NCBI GenBank assembly: GCA_024641365.1
Contig: JAHEDF010000244.1
Span: forward strand, 1-6,214
Length of the DNA stretch: 6,214 bases
Direction of reading: 5' to 3'
Origin: Planctomycetota bacterium
GTDB taxonomy: Bacteria > Planctomycetota > UBA11346
Below, piece after piece: positions 1 through 5,602 of this stretch (position 1 is the stretch's first letter; the number at the start of each line of letters is the position of its first letter). The position numbers were made by a program, and so were the translations under genes. Below the pieces are notes generated by a model, which saw only the letters and a list, made by a program, of their open reading frames with translations, was not told the DNA's origin and made no database searches.

Positions 1-143
1 CCAGCAGCTCGTTGTAGCGCAAAAATAACAACATCAATCGGCGTTATATCATCATTAAATAAAACTACTTTCCAACCATGGTTTGGCGTAGCATTTTTAT
101 TAGGCACTACTTTGGGTTTTGGAATGGTAACGGTACCGGGCAC
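1..143 (-). CDS. clpS: ClpS, ATP-dependent Clp protease adaptor (3' end cut by window edge)
   Basis: ClpS docks on the N-domain of ClpA (or ClpC) in the cytoplasm and hands over proteins with bulky hydrophobic N-terminal residues for degradation by ClpP. Only the first 47 codons lie in the window. The reading is a short Pro/Lys-rich flexible N-terminal extension (about residues 1-22), then the start of the ClpS fold with GWKVVLFNDDITPIDVV at 23-39. The NDD at 30-32 matches the N-degron pocket residues N34-D35-D36 of E. coli ClpS. Residue 36 is Ile where E. coli has the gatekeeper Met40. The start is taken as GTG at 143-141, because the frame has a TAG at 173-171 and no ATG in between. The only Shine-Dalgarno-like sequence is a weak GTGAG about 6 nt upstream. 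It lies 50 nt downstream of the zinc-ribbon gene on the same strand and may be the last gene of that operon. The family call is firm; the exact start is less so. Confidence 0.9.
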   Translation of the reverse strand, partial: MPGTVTIPKPKVVPNKNATPNHGWKVVLFNDDITPIDVVIFALQRAA

Positions 144-193
144 TATAAACTCACTTGTAGAGAACGTACGCTAATTTTATTTTTCTACATAAA

Positions 194-1312
194 TTATGGG
201 TGATATGCAGGCTGCCATGATGCAGGTAAACGCCATAAAGTGCTAGTAGCAATTAAAGCAACAGCAGTTGCTGCCTGTTTACCTGCCACGCTTTGCAAAT
301 TTTCCTCAACAGGAGCGGGGTCTTGAGCGAGCCATTCATTGATCGTTGATCGTATGAGGTTGTGGTCTTCTGGATGGGACCAGGCGCAAAATGACCAAGC
401 CATACGTGATTCACCAAGTGACAAGGCATTAGTTTGAATATCACCAAATGGGAGTGCAGGTGTATTTTTGGGATCGATTAATTTAAGAAACGATAACCAC
501 ACTTGATCTGTAGCACTTTGACGCAAGGCAGCGAGTTGATTAGGTCGATCTTTTGGGTTGAGCAACGGTATTAACCATGTTTGCCAGGGAGCCGCTTTAC
601 CATCAATAATGGCAATTTCGATCGAGGCAAATAATGCAGGTGGTATCCCATCCCAATCGGCTAATGCGCAAGCAACAAGCGAAATAGTATAGGGATCTTT
701 TCGTACTAAATTATCACTATGAGCTAGTATAAATGCTTGGCATTGTGCAATAGCAGCAACTGTTTCTTTGCCAATCGGATATGCTTGTAAGGCTAAGGTA
801 GTCAATGCAGTTGCAGCTAAATCATTACTGCCCGCGACACGACCGTTTTCATCGACACTGGCAATCAAAGTCTTTAGCCAGTCCTTTAATTTTGGTAGGT
901 CCAATTGTAATTCGTTAATAATTCTAGGTGCCTGTTGTTGTCGCCATAATAACAACGGTGCGGTTGGTGCTTTTTGTGGTACGATTGTAGTTTTAATGAG
1001 TGGTTTTTCAGATGTATTTGCTGTCGTCGTTTCGGGTGAGAAAATTGGCATGTGCTGTGGTTGCGGTAACACAGTTGGCGGCATTGGCGGCACCACCAGA
1101 TAGGCAAAGATTAATGAGCAAACTAATGCGAAACTACATAAGGCCATAGCGCTGCGCCCAGAATGTAAAATGCCATCGTCACGATGTGATTTTTGAGTCC
1201 TAAGAATCGATTGTTCAACGGCCGCCATATCTATTATTAATTTGGTCCCACATTGGCGACAATAAATGGTGCCTAATTTGTTTTCATGTGTACATGCCTG
1301 GCAAATGATCAT
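194..1312 (-). CDS. Zinc-ribbon, single-pass membrane protein with helical-repeat (prenyltransferase/squalene-oxidase-like) domain
   Basis: This 372-aa protein has no precise family that I recognise. It opens with a small zinc ribbon with Cys at 4, 7, 18 and 21 (CxxC-x10-CxxC, the second pair in YCRQCGTKL). A basic stretch follows, then one hydrophobic helix at about 55-74 and a Pro/Thr-rich linker at about 75-120. From about 130 the sequence is helical. The segment 142-178 (DWLK..., ENGRV, then DLAATALTTLALQAY) resembles one repeat of an alpha/alpha-toroid of the prenyltransferase/squalene-oxidase type, and a weaker second copy follows at about 188-218. The expected topology is a cytoplasmic zinc ribbon with the toroid-like domain outside the inner membrane. 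The ATG at 1312 overlaps the stop of the upstream gene as ATGA and has a GGAG 7 nt upstream, so the start is well supported. The gene is real; its function is unknown. Confidence 0.85.
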   Translation of the reverse strand: MIICQACTHENKLGTIYCRQCGTKLIIDMAAVEQSILRTQKSHRDDGILHSGRSAMALCSFALVCSLIFAYLVVPPMPPTVLPQPQHMPIFSPETTTANTSEKPLIKTTIVPQKAPTAPLLLWRQQQAPRIINELQLDLPKLKDWLKTLIASVDENGRVAGSNDLAATALTTLALQAYPIGKETVAAIAQCQAFILAHSDNLVRKDPYTISLVACALADWDGIPPALFASIEIAIIDGKAAPWQTWLIPLLNPKDRPNQLAALRQSATDQVWLSFLKLIDPKNTPALPFGDIQTNALSLGESRMAWSFCAWSHPEDHNLIRSTINEWLAQDPAPVEENLQSVAGKQAATAVALIATSTLWRLPASWQPAYHP

Positions 1313-2577
1313 GGAACAACTCCACTATATATAATTGTTTCACCACAAGCGACGACAATTGTGCCTCTTTCATTGCGGGTATCAATTTGCACCAAGCTTC
1401 CTATGCGCGTGATCTTCTCTGAGGGTATTTCCTTATTTCCGATCATAGCTTTAAGCGGCATGTTGGGTATCATGGTTGCAGGTGACAAAATGTGAAAACG
1501 AATTGAACCGGGAACTTTCTGCAGAGAATAAATGGTAGGTGTGTAGCCAGGGTCGAGAGTCAATTTTAACAAGGTATGTAAATCACCGCTTGCAGTGGCA
1601 ACTTGTTTTGCGGATTCGCTGCGCTGTGGTTCTTTTAATACATCAACTAATTTACGTGCCGCTTCATAATTATTAAGTGATAGACACCGTTCAATGACGG
1701 CTAGCACCATCTGTGGGTCAGCGTCGCGGCGCAGCGCCGCATCTACTTGACGCTGTAAAGGTAGTGCGTCTCCAAGTAAGTTAGCATTTTCAGAAGGCTT
1801 ACGAATGTTAGCTGGAATAAGTGGCAATAAGGTGTCGCTACGTTCAGGTGCGAGTTCTACTATTTTACGAATAATGCCAGCTAACACTTTTGAACCAATA
1901 TCATTGGATAATGGTCTCGCATTTTTTATTAGCATATCATCGTTTGCTGATGGCGTTAATGCATCGGCAATAAAGGCAATATAGCGATAGTCTGGGTGTT
2001 TAGGTAATAATAATCGGACTCTACCAGCTGCTTCTTGAATTGCGCCACGATCACCTTTTTCCCATACGGATTTAAAATACAATTGTGCAGCATAGCTTTG
2101 AACCACGGCATGTGGTGGACTGGTTAATTTTGGCCAACTGGCGGTTTGTCCGGCGGCAATTTTATCAGCCATAGTTAATAACTGATCATCACTTTCTTGC
2201 AGCGAGATGGGATTGTCCTTGTGATGCATGCGCTGATATATGGCGAGCATTGCTGTCGGAGCTAATTTTTCATTGCTCGGAATGCGTAATAATAAGCGAT
2301 CTATAGCGGAGTCAGCATTCGGATCTTGCCAATCAATTGCTAAAATTGCGGCACCGGCATGAGTAGGTAAGTAATGTACCGCATCACGTCCGTATGCTAA
2401 GGCTTCCTTATCCCTACCAGCGAGCGCTTTTTCTTGTGCATTTTGTAACGCGGCAATGCCAAGCCATCGTTCCACAGACGACCATGATAACCAAATTGCC
2501 AATACTAAAAAAACGCCCGCAGCAATATGAAGTACGATTCCGACACGACGGTAACCAATTTGTTCGATGATACTCAT
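1309..2577 (-). CDS. Single-pass membrane protein with TPR-like helical region, unknown function
   Basis: This 422-aa protein has no family I can name. Residues 1-11 are polar and basic. One hydrophobic helix follows at about 12-31, so most of the chain is probably outside the cytoplasm and anchored by its N-terminus. Directly after the anchor, residues 42-81 (ALQNAQEKALAGRDKEALAY and following) read like a TPR or Sel1-type helix pair. The middle (about 85-335) is Ala/Leu-rich and predicted helical. The last 80 or so residues change to a beta-rich pattern (PLKAMIGNKEIPSEKITRIG, GTIVVACGETIIYSG), perhaps a small beta-sandwich. The start ATG at 2577 overlaps the stop of the signal-peptidase-like gene as ATGA, and a GGGAAG lies about 5 nt upstream. 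The stop overlaps the next ATG in the same way. The coupling implies that the three products work in comparable amounts, perhaps in one complex; that is an inference. Confidence 0.82.
   Translation of the reverse strand: MSIIEQIGYRRVGIVLHIAAGVFLVLAIWLSWSSVERWLGIAALQNAQEKALAGRDKEALAYGRDAVHYLPTHAGAAILAIDWQDPNADSAIDRLLLRIPSNEKLAPTAMLAIYQRMHHKDNPISLQESDDQLLTMADKIAAGQTASWPKLTSPPHAVVQSYAAQLYFKSVWEKGDRGAIQEAAGRVRLLLPKHPDYRYIAFIADALTPSANDDMLIKNARPLSNDIGSKVLAGIIRKIVELAPERSDTLLPLIPANIRKPSENANLLGDALPLQRQVDAALRRDADPQMVLAVIERCLSLNNYEAARKLVDVLKEPQRSESAKQVATASGDLHTLLKLTLDPGYTPTIYSLQKVPGSIRFHILSPATMIPNMPLKAMIGNKEIPSEKITRIGSLVQIDTRNERGTIVVACGETIIYSGVVP
1320..1323 (-). promoter_or_regulatory. Ribosome binding site of the zinc-ribbon gene
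   Basis: A GGAG on the minus strand lies 7 nt before the ATG at 1312, inside the last codons of the upstream gene. Together with the 4-nt ATGA overlap it fixes this start and suggests translational coupling. Confidence 0.6.
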
Positions 2578-3119
2578 GGCAACTTCCCGATTCGGCCAAT
2601 AATAGCAGATGCAGGCAATGGACCACAGGTGACACTATCAATGTGGTGAATGTCGGTCACGACGTAGAGGTGATCTTGCGGTACTATTATGGGACCACAG
2701 TTCCCACAGTAGACTGGATCTCCACGGGTAGTAGCGGTGCCATTTACGAAAATAGTTTTGTCTTTAATGGAGATCGTATCTCCTGGGAGGCCAATAACCC
2801 AACCAAAGTTTTCGGCGTCATCCTCATCGTCGTTAACGCGGAAACAAACGGCATCACCGTTGCGAAAGCGGTTGAGCGTTACGGTTTGGTCGACGCGATA
2901 AGAGGCAAATTCGGGCAAGTCTCGTACATCAGAGTACCCCAAAGGCACATCAATACGAGAAAACGATTTCATCAGGATGATTCCGCCCCAAAACGAGACG
3001 ACCAAAATACTTAGCAAAATGACCTGACGAAGAAAGTCCATGTCTGAACAGTGAGTTAGATCGTCCAGTTGAAAGGCCAGGGTGCGGAACGGCTGGTAGA
3101 GCGTATCAATCAAAACCAC
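2574..3119 (-). CDS. Signal peptidase I (S26)-fold membrane protein, predicted catalytically inactive
   Basis: This 181-aa protein shows the S26 signal peptidase layout: one membrane helix at about 31-50, then a beta domain. Box C/D is clear, with NGDAVCF at 87-93, VIGLPGD at 108-114, and IFVNGT at 123-128. Box E is recognisable in YVVTDIHHIDSVTCGPLP at 152-169, where DS (161-162) and GP (166-167) align with the usual GDN..DSR..G.V. Active enzymes have a Ser in SMxPT and a Lys in KRVIGLPGD. Here the Ser-box position aligns without gaps to Pro69 and no SM.P occurs, and the Lys-Arg before VIG are Gly106-Trp107. It should therefore fold but not cleave. An extra CGNC at 138-141 could bind metal or form a disulfide. 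The start is uncertain: GTG at 3119 gives the longest frame (TGA at 3125-3123), while ATG at 3041 would begin just before the membrane helix. Neither has a clear Shine-Dalgarno. It is the first gene of the minus-strand operon. Confidence 0.8.
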   Translation of the reverse strand: MVLIDTLYQPFRTLAFQLDDLTHCSDMDFLRQVILLSILVVSFWGGIILMKSFSRIDVPLGYSDVRDLPEFASYRVDQTVTLNRFRNGDAVCFRVNDDEDDAENFGWVIGLPGDTISIKDKTIFVNGTATTRGDPVYCGNCGPIIVPQDHLYVVTDIHHIDSVTCGPLPASAIIGRIGKLP

Positions 3120-3170
3120 CCATCAGTACTGTTATTGCGTGTTTTTCATTCACTCGTTAGCTTGTCATGC
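3120..3170. promoter_or_regulatory. Divergent intergenic region between the two clusters
   Basis: These 51 bases separate the GTG of the signal-peptidase-like gene (leftward) from the ATG of gmk (rightward), so promoters for both clusters should lie here or inside the 5' ends of the genes. I see no convincing -35/-10 pair on either strand. A TTGCGT on the plus strand near 3135 is followed about 17 nt later by only a poor TAGCTT. If the leftward gene really starts at 3041, the available region grows to about 130 bases. The assignment rests on gene layout, not on promoter motifs. Confidence 0.4.
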
Positions 3171-3776
3171 ATGGCCACAGTTCCTTTTCCCTCACATGGA
3201 CCACAAGCGCTATTTGTGGTCCTGTCTGGACCAAGTGGATCCGGTAAAAGTACATTGATGCAGGCGTTTGTTGATCGTTACCCAGACTTTGTGCGTTGTT
3301 TAAGTGTTACAACGCGTCCGGTGCGCGGAGATGAAAAAGATGGCATCGATTATTTTTTCGTTAGTGATGAGGAGTTCGCAAACCGTGTCGACCAAGGCCA
3401 ATTGTTAGAACATGCACAAGTATTTGGCAAACATAGTTACGGCACACCGCGCTCATTTGTCGAACAACATCTAGTTGCTGGTCGTAGTGTCATTAAAGAT
3501 GTCGATGTCCAAGGCGCTTTTACCATTCGTGGTACTTTCCCAGGTGCATTGCATGTATTTGTGGTTCCGCCGAATCGGGAAGAAATTGAATTTCGTTTGC
3601 GCAATCGCGGCACAGAAGATGAGGAATCAATTCGTCGTCGATTAGCAGAGGCAGATCGTGAGTTAACCGTATGGGATCGTTATGATTATTTAATTATAAA
3701 TCGCGACATTGATCAAGCGGTAAAAGATTTGGCAGTTATTGTAGCCGGTGAACGTATGCGCGTGCGTCGTTCGTAA
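3171..3776 (+). CDS. gmk: Guanylate kinase
   Basis: Guanylate kinase transfers a phosphate from ATP to GMP or dGMP to give GDP or dGDP in the cytoplasm. It is the essential step between GMP synthesis or salvage and GTP. The 201-aa reading matches the usual length of about 205. Domains in order: P-loop GPSGSGKST at 20-28; GMP-binding region with SVTTRPVRGDEKDGIDYFFV beginning at about residue 45; the DVDVQGA motif equivalent to DIDVQGA; and the lid with RLRNRGTEDEESIRRRL, followed by YDYLIIN near the C-terminus. All key elements are intact. The ATG at 3171 is chosen because it places the P-loop at the normal distance from the N-terminus. The frame is open back to 3069, but that extension runs over the divergent gene and is not expected. 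No good Shine-Dalgarno precedes the ATG. It heads the plus-strand cluster, 40 nt before the Nudix-like gene. Confidence 0.97.
   Translation: MATVPFPSHGPQALFVVLSGPSGSGKSTLMQAFVDRYPDFVRCLSVTTRPVRGDEKDGIDYFFVSDEEFANRVDQGQLLEHAQVFGKHSYGTPRSFVEQHLVAGRSVIKDVDVQGAFTIRGTFPGALHVFVVPPNREEIEFRLRNRGTEDEESIRRRLAEADRELTVWDRYDYLIINRDIDQAVKDLAVIVAGERMRVRRS
3198..3233 (+). repeat. Two overlapping, mutually exclusive inverted repeats at the 5' end of gmk
   Basis: GGACCACAA (3198-3206) is the exact reverse complement of TTGTGGTCC (3214-3222), giving a 9-bp stem with a 7-nt loop. The right arm can alternatively pair downstream: TGGTCC (3217-3222) with GGACCA (3228-3233), a 6-bp stem with a 5-nt loop. Both cannot form together. 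They lie 28-63 nt into the gmk coding sequence, just before the P-loop codons. A role in translation or attenuation is only an inference. Confidence 0.55.
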
Positions 3777-3816
3777 TGCGCTCTTAAAATGTAGGAAGGT
3801 CAAGGCACATATCACC

Positions 3817-4350
3817 ATGGCAGAATCACCTCACTTAGTATTAGCGATGCCACGTAGGGAATTATTTCGCATTAATGGATTTACGCGAAAAATTGACATG
3901 GATATTTTACTATCGCTAGCCGAGGAAACCTGGTATGCGATGCCGGATACGCTCGTTAATAATTTTGACGCAAAAGAAGTTCGCTTAGGTGTTGTGGTTA
4001 CGCGCGATGTAGATGGTGAACAAATATTAATCGATGAACACGGTGTTGCTCTGCATGCGACACCGATTCCACCCGAGGCTGGAGTATTAGGCCCCGGGCT
4101 GGTTTCCTTGCGGCAGTTAGCATTAGTCGCAGGTCGCACCATGGTTGGTGTAGATAAAGCGACGGTGGAATTAGTTGGATATTGTAACGATGATGCATTA
4201 CCCGAATGCCGCCCATTTTTTCTGCTGGTGTACCGATTGCGTGTTAATGCTGCTGACGTAACGCCTCCAGGCATGACGTGGGTTTCGCACACTGCTCTCA
4301 ATGGCGTTCCACTCGACCCAGTGAGTGCTTTGGTCATGGGTGCTTGGTAG
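3817..4350 (+). CDS. Nudix-fold-like protein lacking the Nudix box, unknown function
   Basis: This 177-aa soluble protein resembles the Nudix-related family, often annotated 'phosphoesterase', whose members begin with LVVPR..LF...GF. Here LVLAMPRRELFRINGF lies at 7-22. A beta-rich core follows with EVRLGVVVTRD at 54-64, and late in the chain VELVGYCNDDALPE...FLLVYRLRV at 117-143 matches the 'vGlINDD....lgVVH' strand pair of that family. Between them, GPGLVSLRQLALVAGRTMVGV (positions 92-112) occupies the place of the Nudix helix, where REL.EE would be expected. The Glu residues are replaced by Gln100, Leu103 and Val104, so metal-dependent hydrolysis is unlikely. The end, NGVPLDPVSALVMGAW, is also family-like as far as I recall. 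ATG 3817 is chosen over the in-frame 3748 start, which overlaps gmk. AAGG lies 11 nt upstream and AGGAAGG 17 nt upstream, both rather far. The family placement is an inference from pattern only. Confidence 0.75.
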   Translation: MAESPHLVLAMPRRELFRINGFTRKIDMDILLSLAEETWYAMPDTLVNNFDAKEVRLGVVVTRDVDGEQILIDEHGVALHATPIPPEAGVLGPGLVSLRQLALVAGRTMVGVDKATVELVGYCNDDALPECRPFFLLVYRLRVNAADVTPPGMTWVSHTALNGVPLDPVSALVMGAW

Positions 4351-4377
4351 CGAGCAACAAACACCCGTGTCGAATGG

Positions 4378-4749
4378 GTGAATCCGCTGTTTTCCATTAT
4401 AGATAGGTCGGCCACGCAGCGGGTTGCGTCGAGCGGGCTCGGTCCACAATCCCGGCCCATGCGCTATCGTGATGCTGCTCATGTTGATGTTGGAAGCTTT
4501 TATGCTCGCCAACCGTACCTAGGAAAAATGTACCGGTTGCTGGGGTATGGAGCAATCATCGGCATCGCACTCAATAGCCAAAATCCCGCAATGCTGGAAC
4601 GCATATTAATTATGTTGGTTATATTATGGCTCATGGCTTGGTTCCGCGTGGTCGGTACCTTGTGGCGTTCGAGTATTGTTGCGGCGACATTATTGTGTGC
4701 ATTTATTTTAACGGTGCATCGCCTCCATGAAGTCGGGGGCACACCATGA
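4378..4749 (+). CDS. Small membrane protein upstream of psd, unknown function
   Basis: Up to 123 aa. I do not recognise the family. From about residue 50 it has three hydrophobic segments: MYRLLGYGAIIGIALNS (51-67), ILIMLVILWLMAWFRVV (76-92) and SSIVAATLLCAFILTVHRL (98-116). It is therefore an integral inner-membrane protein. Its stop overlaps the psd start as ATGA, which argues strongly that it is a real gene and works with phospholipid synthesis. The start is unclear. GTG at 4378 is the longest choice but has no Shine-Dalgarno and sits in a small hairpin (CACCC 4362-4366 with GGGTG 4376-4380). ATG at 4459 would give 96 aa and keep all membrane segments. The frame is the same as that of the preceding Nudix-like gene, separated only by its TAG at 4348-4350. 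Bases 4351-4458 look more GC-rich and less gene-like, so I slightly favour 4459. Confidence 0.7.
   Translation: MNPLFSIIDRSATQRVASSGLGPQSRPMRYRDAAHVDVGSFYARQPYLGKMYRLLGYGAIIGIALNSQNPAMLERILIMLVILWLMAWFRVVGTLWRSSIVAATLLCAFILTVHRLHEVGGTP
4735..4739 (+). promoter_or_regulatory. Ribosome binding site of psd
   Basis: A GGGGG run ends 6 nt before the psd ATG at 4746, inside the last codons of the small membrane gene. It supports this start together with the ATGA overlap. Confidence 0.5.
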
Positions 4750-5477
4750 CTTTTGCGCGCTGGGGATTACCAACCCTTTTTTGGGCGACCATAGTGCTCG
4801 CCTGGGGACTGTGGTTATTGCCTGATGGATGGCCGCGTTGGATTGGTTATGCGGTCGCAGGGTTTTGCTGGTTATTTACCCTTGCTTTTTTTCGCAATCC
4901 AATTCGCACCCCGCAAGGTAATGAACAATGTTTAATTGCCCCAGCAGATGGTGTCGTTGCTGATATTACTGAAGTGGAAGAAAATGAATTTATTCGCGGG
5001 CGTTGTATACGCATTGGTATATTTTTATCCGTATTTGATGTGCATGTTAATCGCTCGTCTATTACAGGTACGATTGCCTATGCAAATTATACACCAGGAA
5101 AATTTTTAGACGCGCGTCATCCAGATGTCAGTCACGAAAATGAAGCAAATACCATCGGTATTATTGCAGACGACAACGTTGCATCGGGTCTTAAAATATT
5201 ACTGCGTCAATTATCAGGATTAATTGCCCGTCGTATTATTTGTGTGTATGGTGTTGGTGATCGTCTTAATCGTGGCGATATGTACGGTATGATTAAATTT
5301 GGCAGTCGTACCGAGTTGTGGGTGCCACTGAGTTATCCTCATACTGTTAATGTAACAGTCGGTCAGCGGGTGAAATGCGGTGAAACCATTTTAGTCACGC
5401 TGCAACATGGTGCTCAGAATAAAGATCAGCCAGAGCAGACTGTTTCAACCCAAGACACCGCACCGGTACCTGCTTAA
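4746..5477 (+). CDS. psd: Phosphatidylserine decarboxylase proenzyme, archaeal-type
   Basis: This enzyme decarboxylates phosphatidylserine to phosphatidylethanolamine at the inner membrane. It is made as a proenzyme that cuts itself, turning a Ser into the pyruvoyl cofactor. The 243-aa chain has two hydrophobic segments (about 8-26 and 31-49). It then has PADGVV at 66-71, FLSVFDVHVNRS at 93-104 with His100, PGKFLDARHPDVSHENEAN at 117-135, and QLSGLIARRI at 155-164. The cleavage motif is KFGSRTEL at 184-191, so the predicted cut is Gly186/Ser187, giving a beta chain of 186 residues and an alpha chain of 57. The FGS form rather than LGST, and the short length, place it in the archaeal-type (short) Psd group. 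A polar Gln/Thr/Pro-rich tail of about 20 residues extends past the usual end at GETILVTL. It overlaps the upstream membrane gene by ATGA and lies 125 nt before pssA. Confidence 0.95.
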   Translation: MTFARWGLPTLFWATIVLAWGLWLLPDGWPRWIGYAVAGFCWLFTLAFFRNPIRTPQGNEQCLIAPADGVVADITEVEENEFIRGRCIRIGIFLSVFDVHVNRSSITGTIAYANYTPGKFLDARHPDVSHENEANTIGIIADDNVASGLKILLRQLSGLIARRIICVYGVGDRLNRGDMYGMIKFGSRTELWVPLSYPHTVNVTVGQRVKCGETILVTLQHGAQNKDQPEQTVSTQDTAPVPA

Positions 5478-5602
5478 ATCGTCTGTTATGTGGCAGGTTA
5501 ACGATTGTTTTGTGCGACCTGAAGCCAAACATCAGATACATGTCATCTTTTCACCGCTCTTAATCCTATGGCCAAAACAACTTTTAATGGCAGGGTATCC
5601 GC
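5478..5602 (+). other. Gap between psd and pssA
   Basis: These 125 bases hold no gene that I can support. The short frame running through them from inside psd has no recognisable protein and ends just inside pssA. There is no hairpin with a T-run, so no terminator, and no convincing promoter. psd and pssA are therefore probably transcribed together. Confidence 0.4.
5592..5595 (+). promoter_or_regulatory. Ribosome binding site of pssA
   Basis: AGGG lies 7 nt before the ATG at 5603. This decides the start in favour of 5603 over the ATG at 5588, which is in another frame and stops after seven codons. Confidence 0.55.

Noticed and set aside
768..1103. Plus-strand open frame of 111 codons
   Set aside because: It is antisense to the zinc-ribbon gene, Cys/Gly/Val-rich in a way expected from the reverse complement, and has no motif.
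1726..1740. GC-rich palindrome, GCGGCGC-A-GCGCCGC
   Set aside because: It encodes Ala-Ala-Leu-Arg-Arg on the minus strand, where GCN and CGC codons easily produce such a pattern; the arms are only 7 bases.
2643..3014. Plus-strand open frame of 123 codons
   Set aside because: It is antisense to the signal-peptidase-like gene, whose VIGLPGD and VNG motifs show which strand is coding.
3069..3170. Upstream extension of the gmk frame by 34 codons
   Set aside because: It would overlap the divergent gene and put the P-loop far from the usual N-terminal position; ATG 3171 gives the normal length.
4414..4440. Small stems ACGCA/TGCGT and GAGC/GCTC, considered as a tRNA or structured RNA
   Set aside because: The stems are 4-5 bp, there is no cloverleaf and no T-run, so there is not enough to call an RNA gene or terminator.
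3831..4460. Long antisense open frame of 209 codons on the minus strand
   Set aside because: It lies opposite the Nudix-like gene, has a low-complexity Ser/Thr/Pro/Asn composition and no motif; the plus-strand frame has family-like motifs. It is a shadow.
5505..5540. Possible promoter before pssA (TTGTGC with a downstream AT-containing hexamer)
   Set aside because: The -10 candidate matches the consensus at only two or three positions, and the gene is probably co-transcribed with psd.
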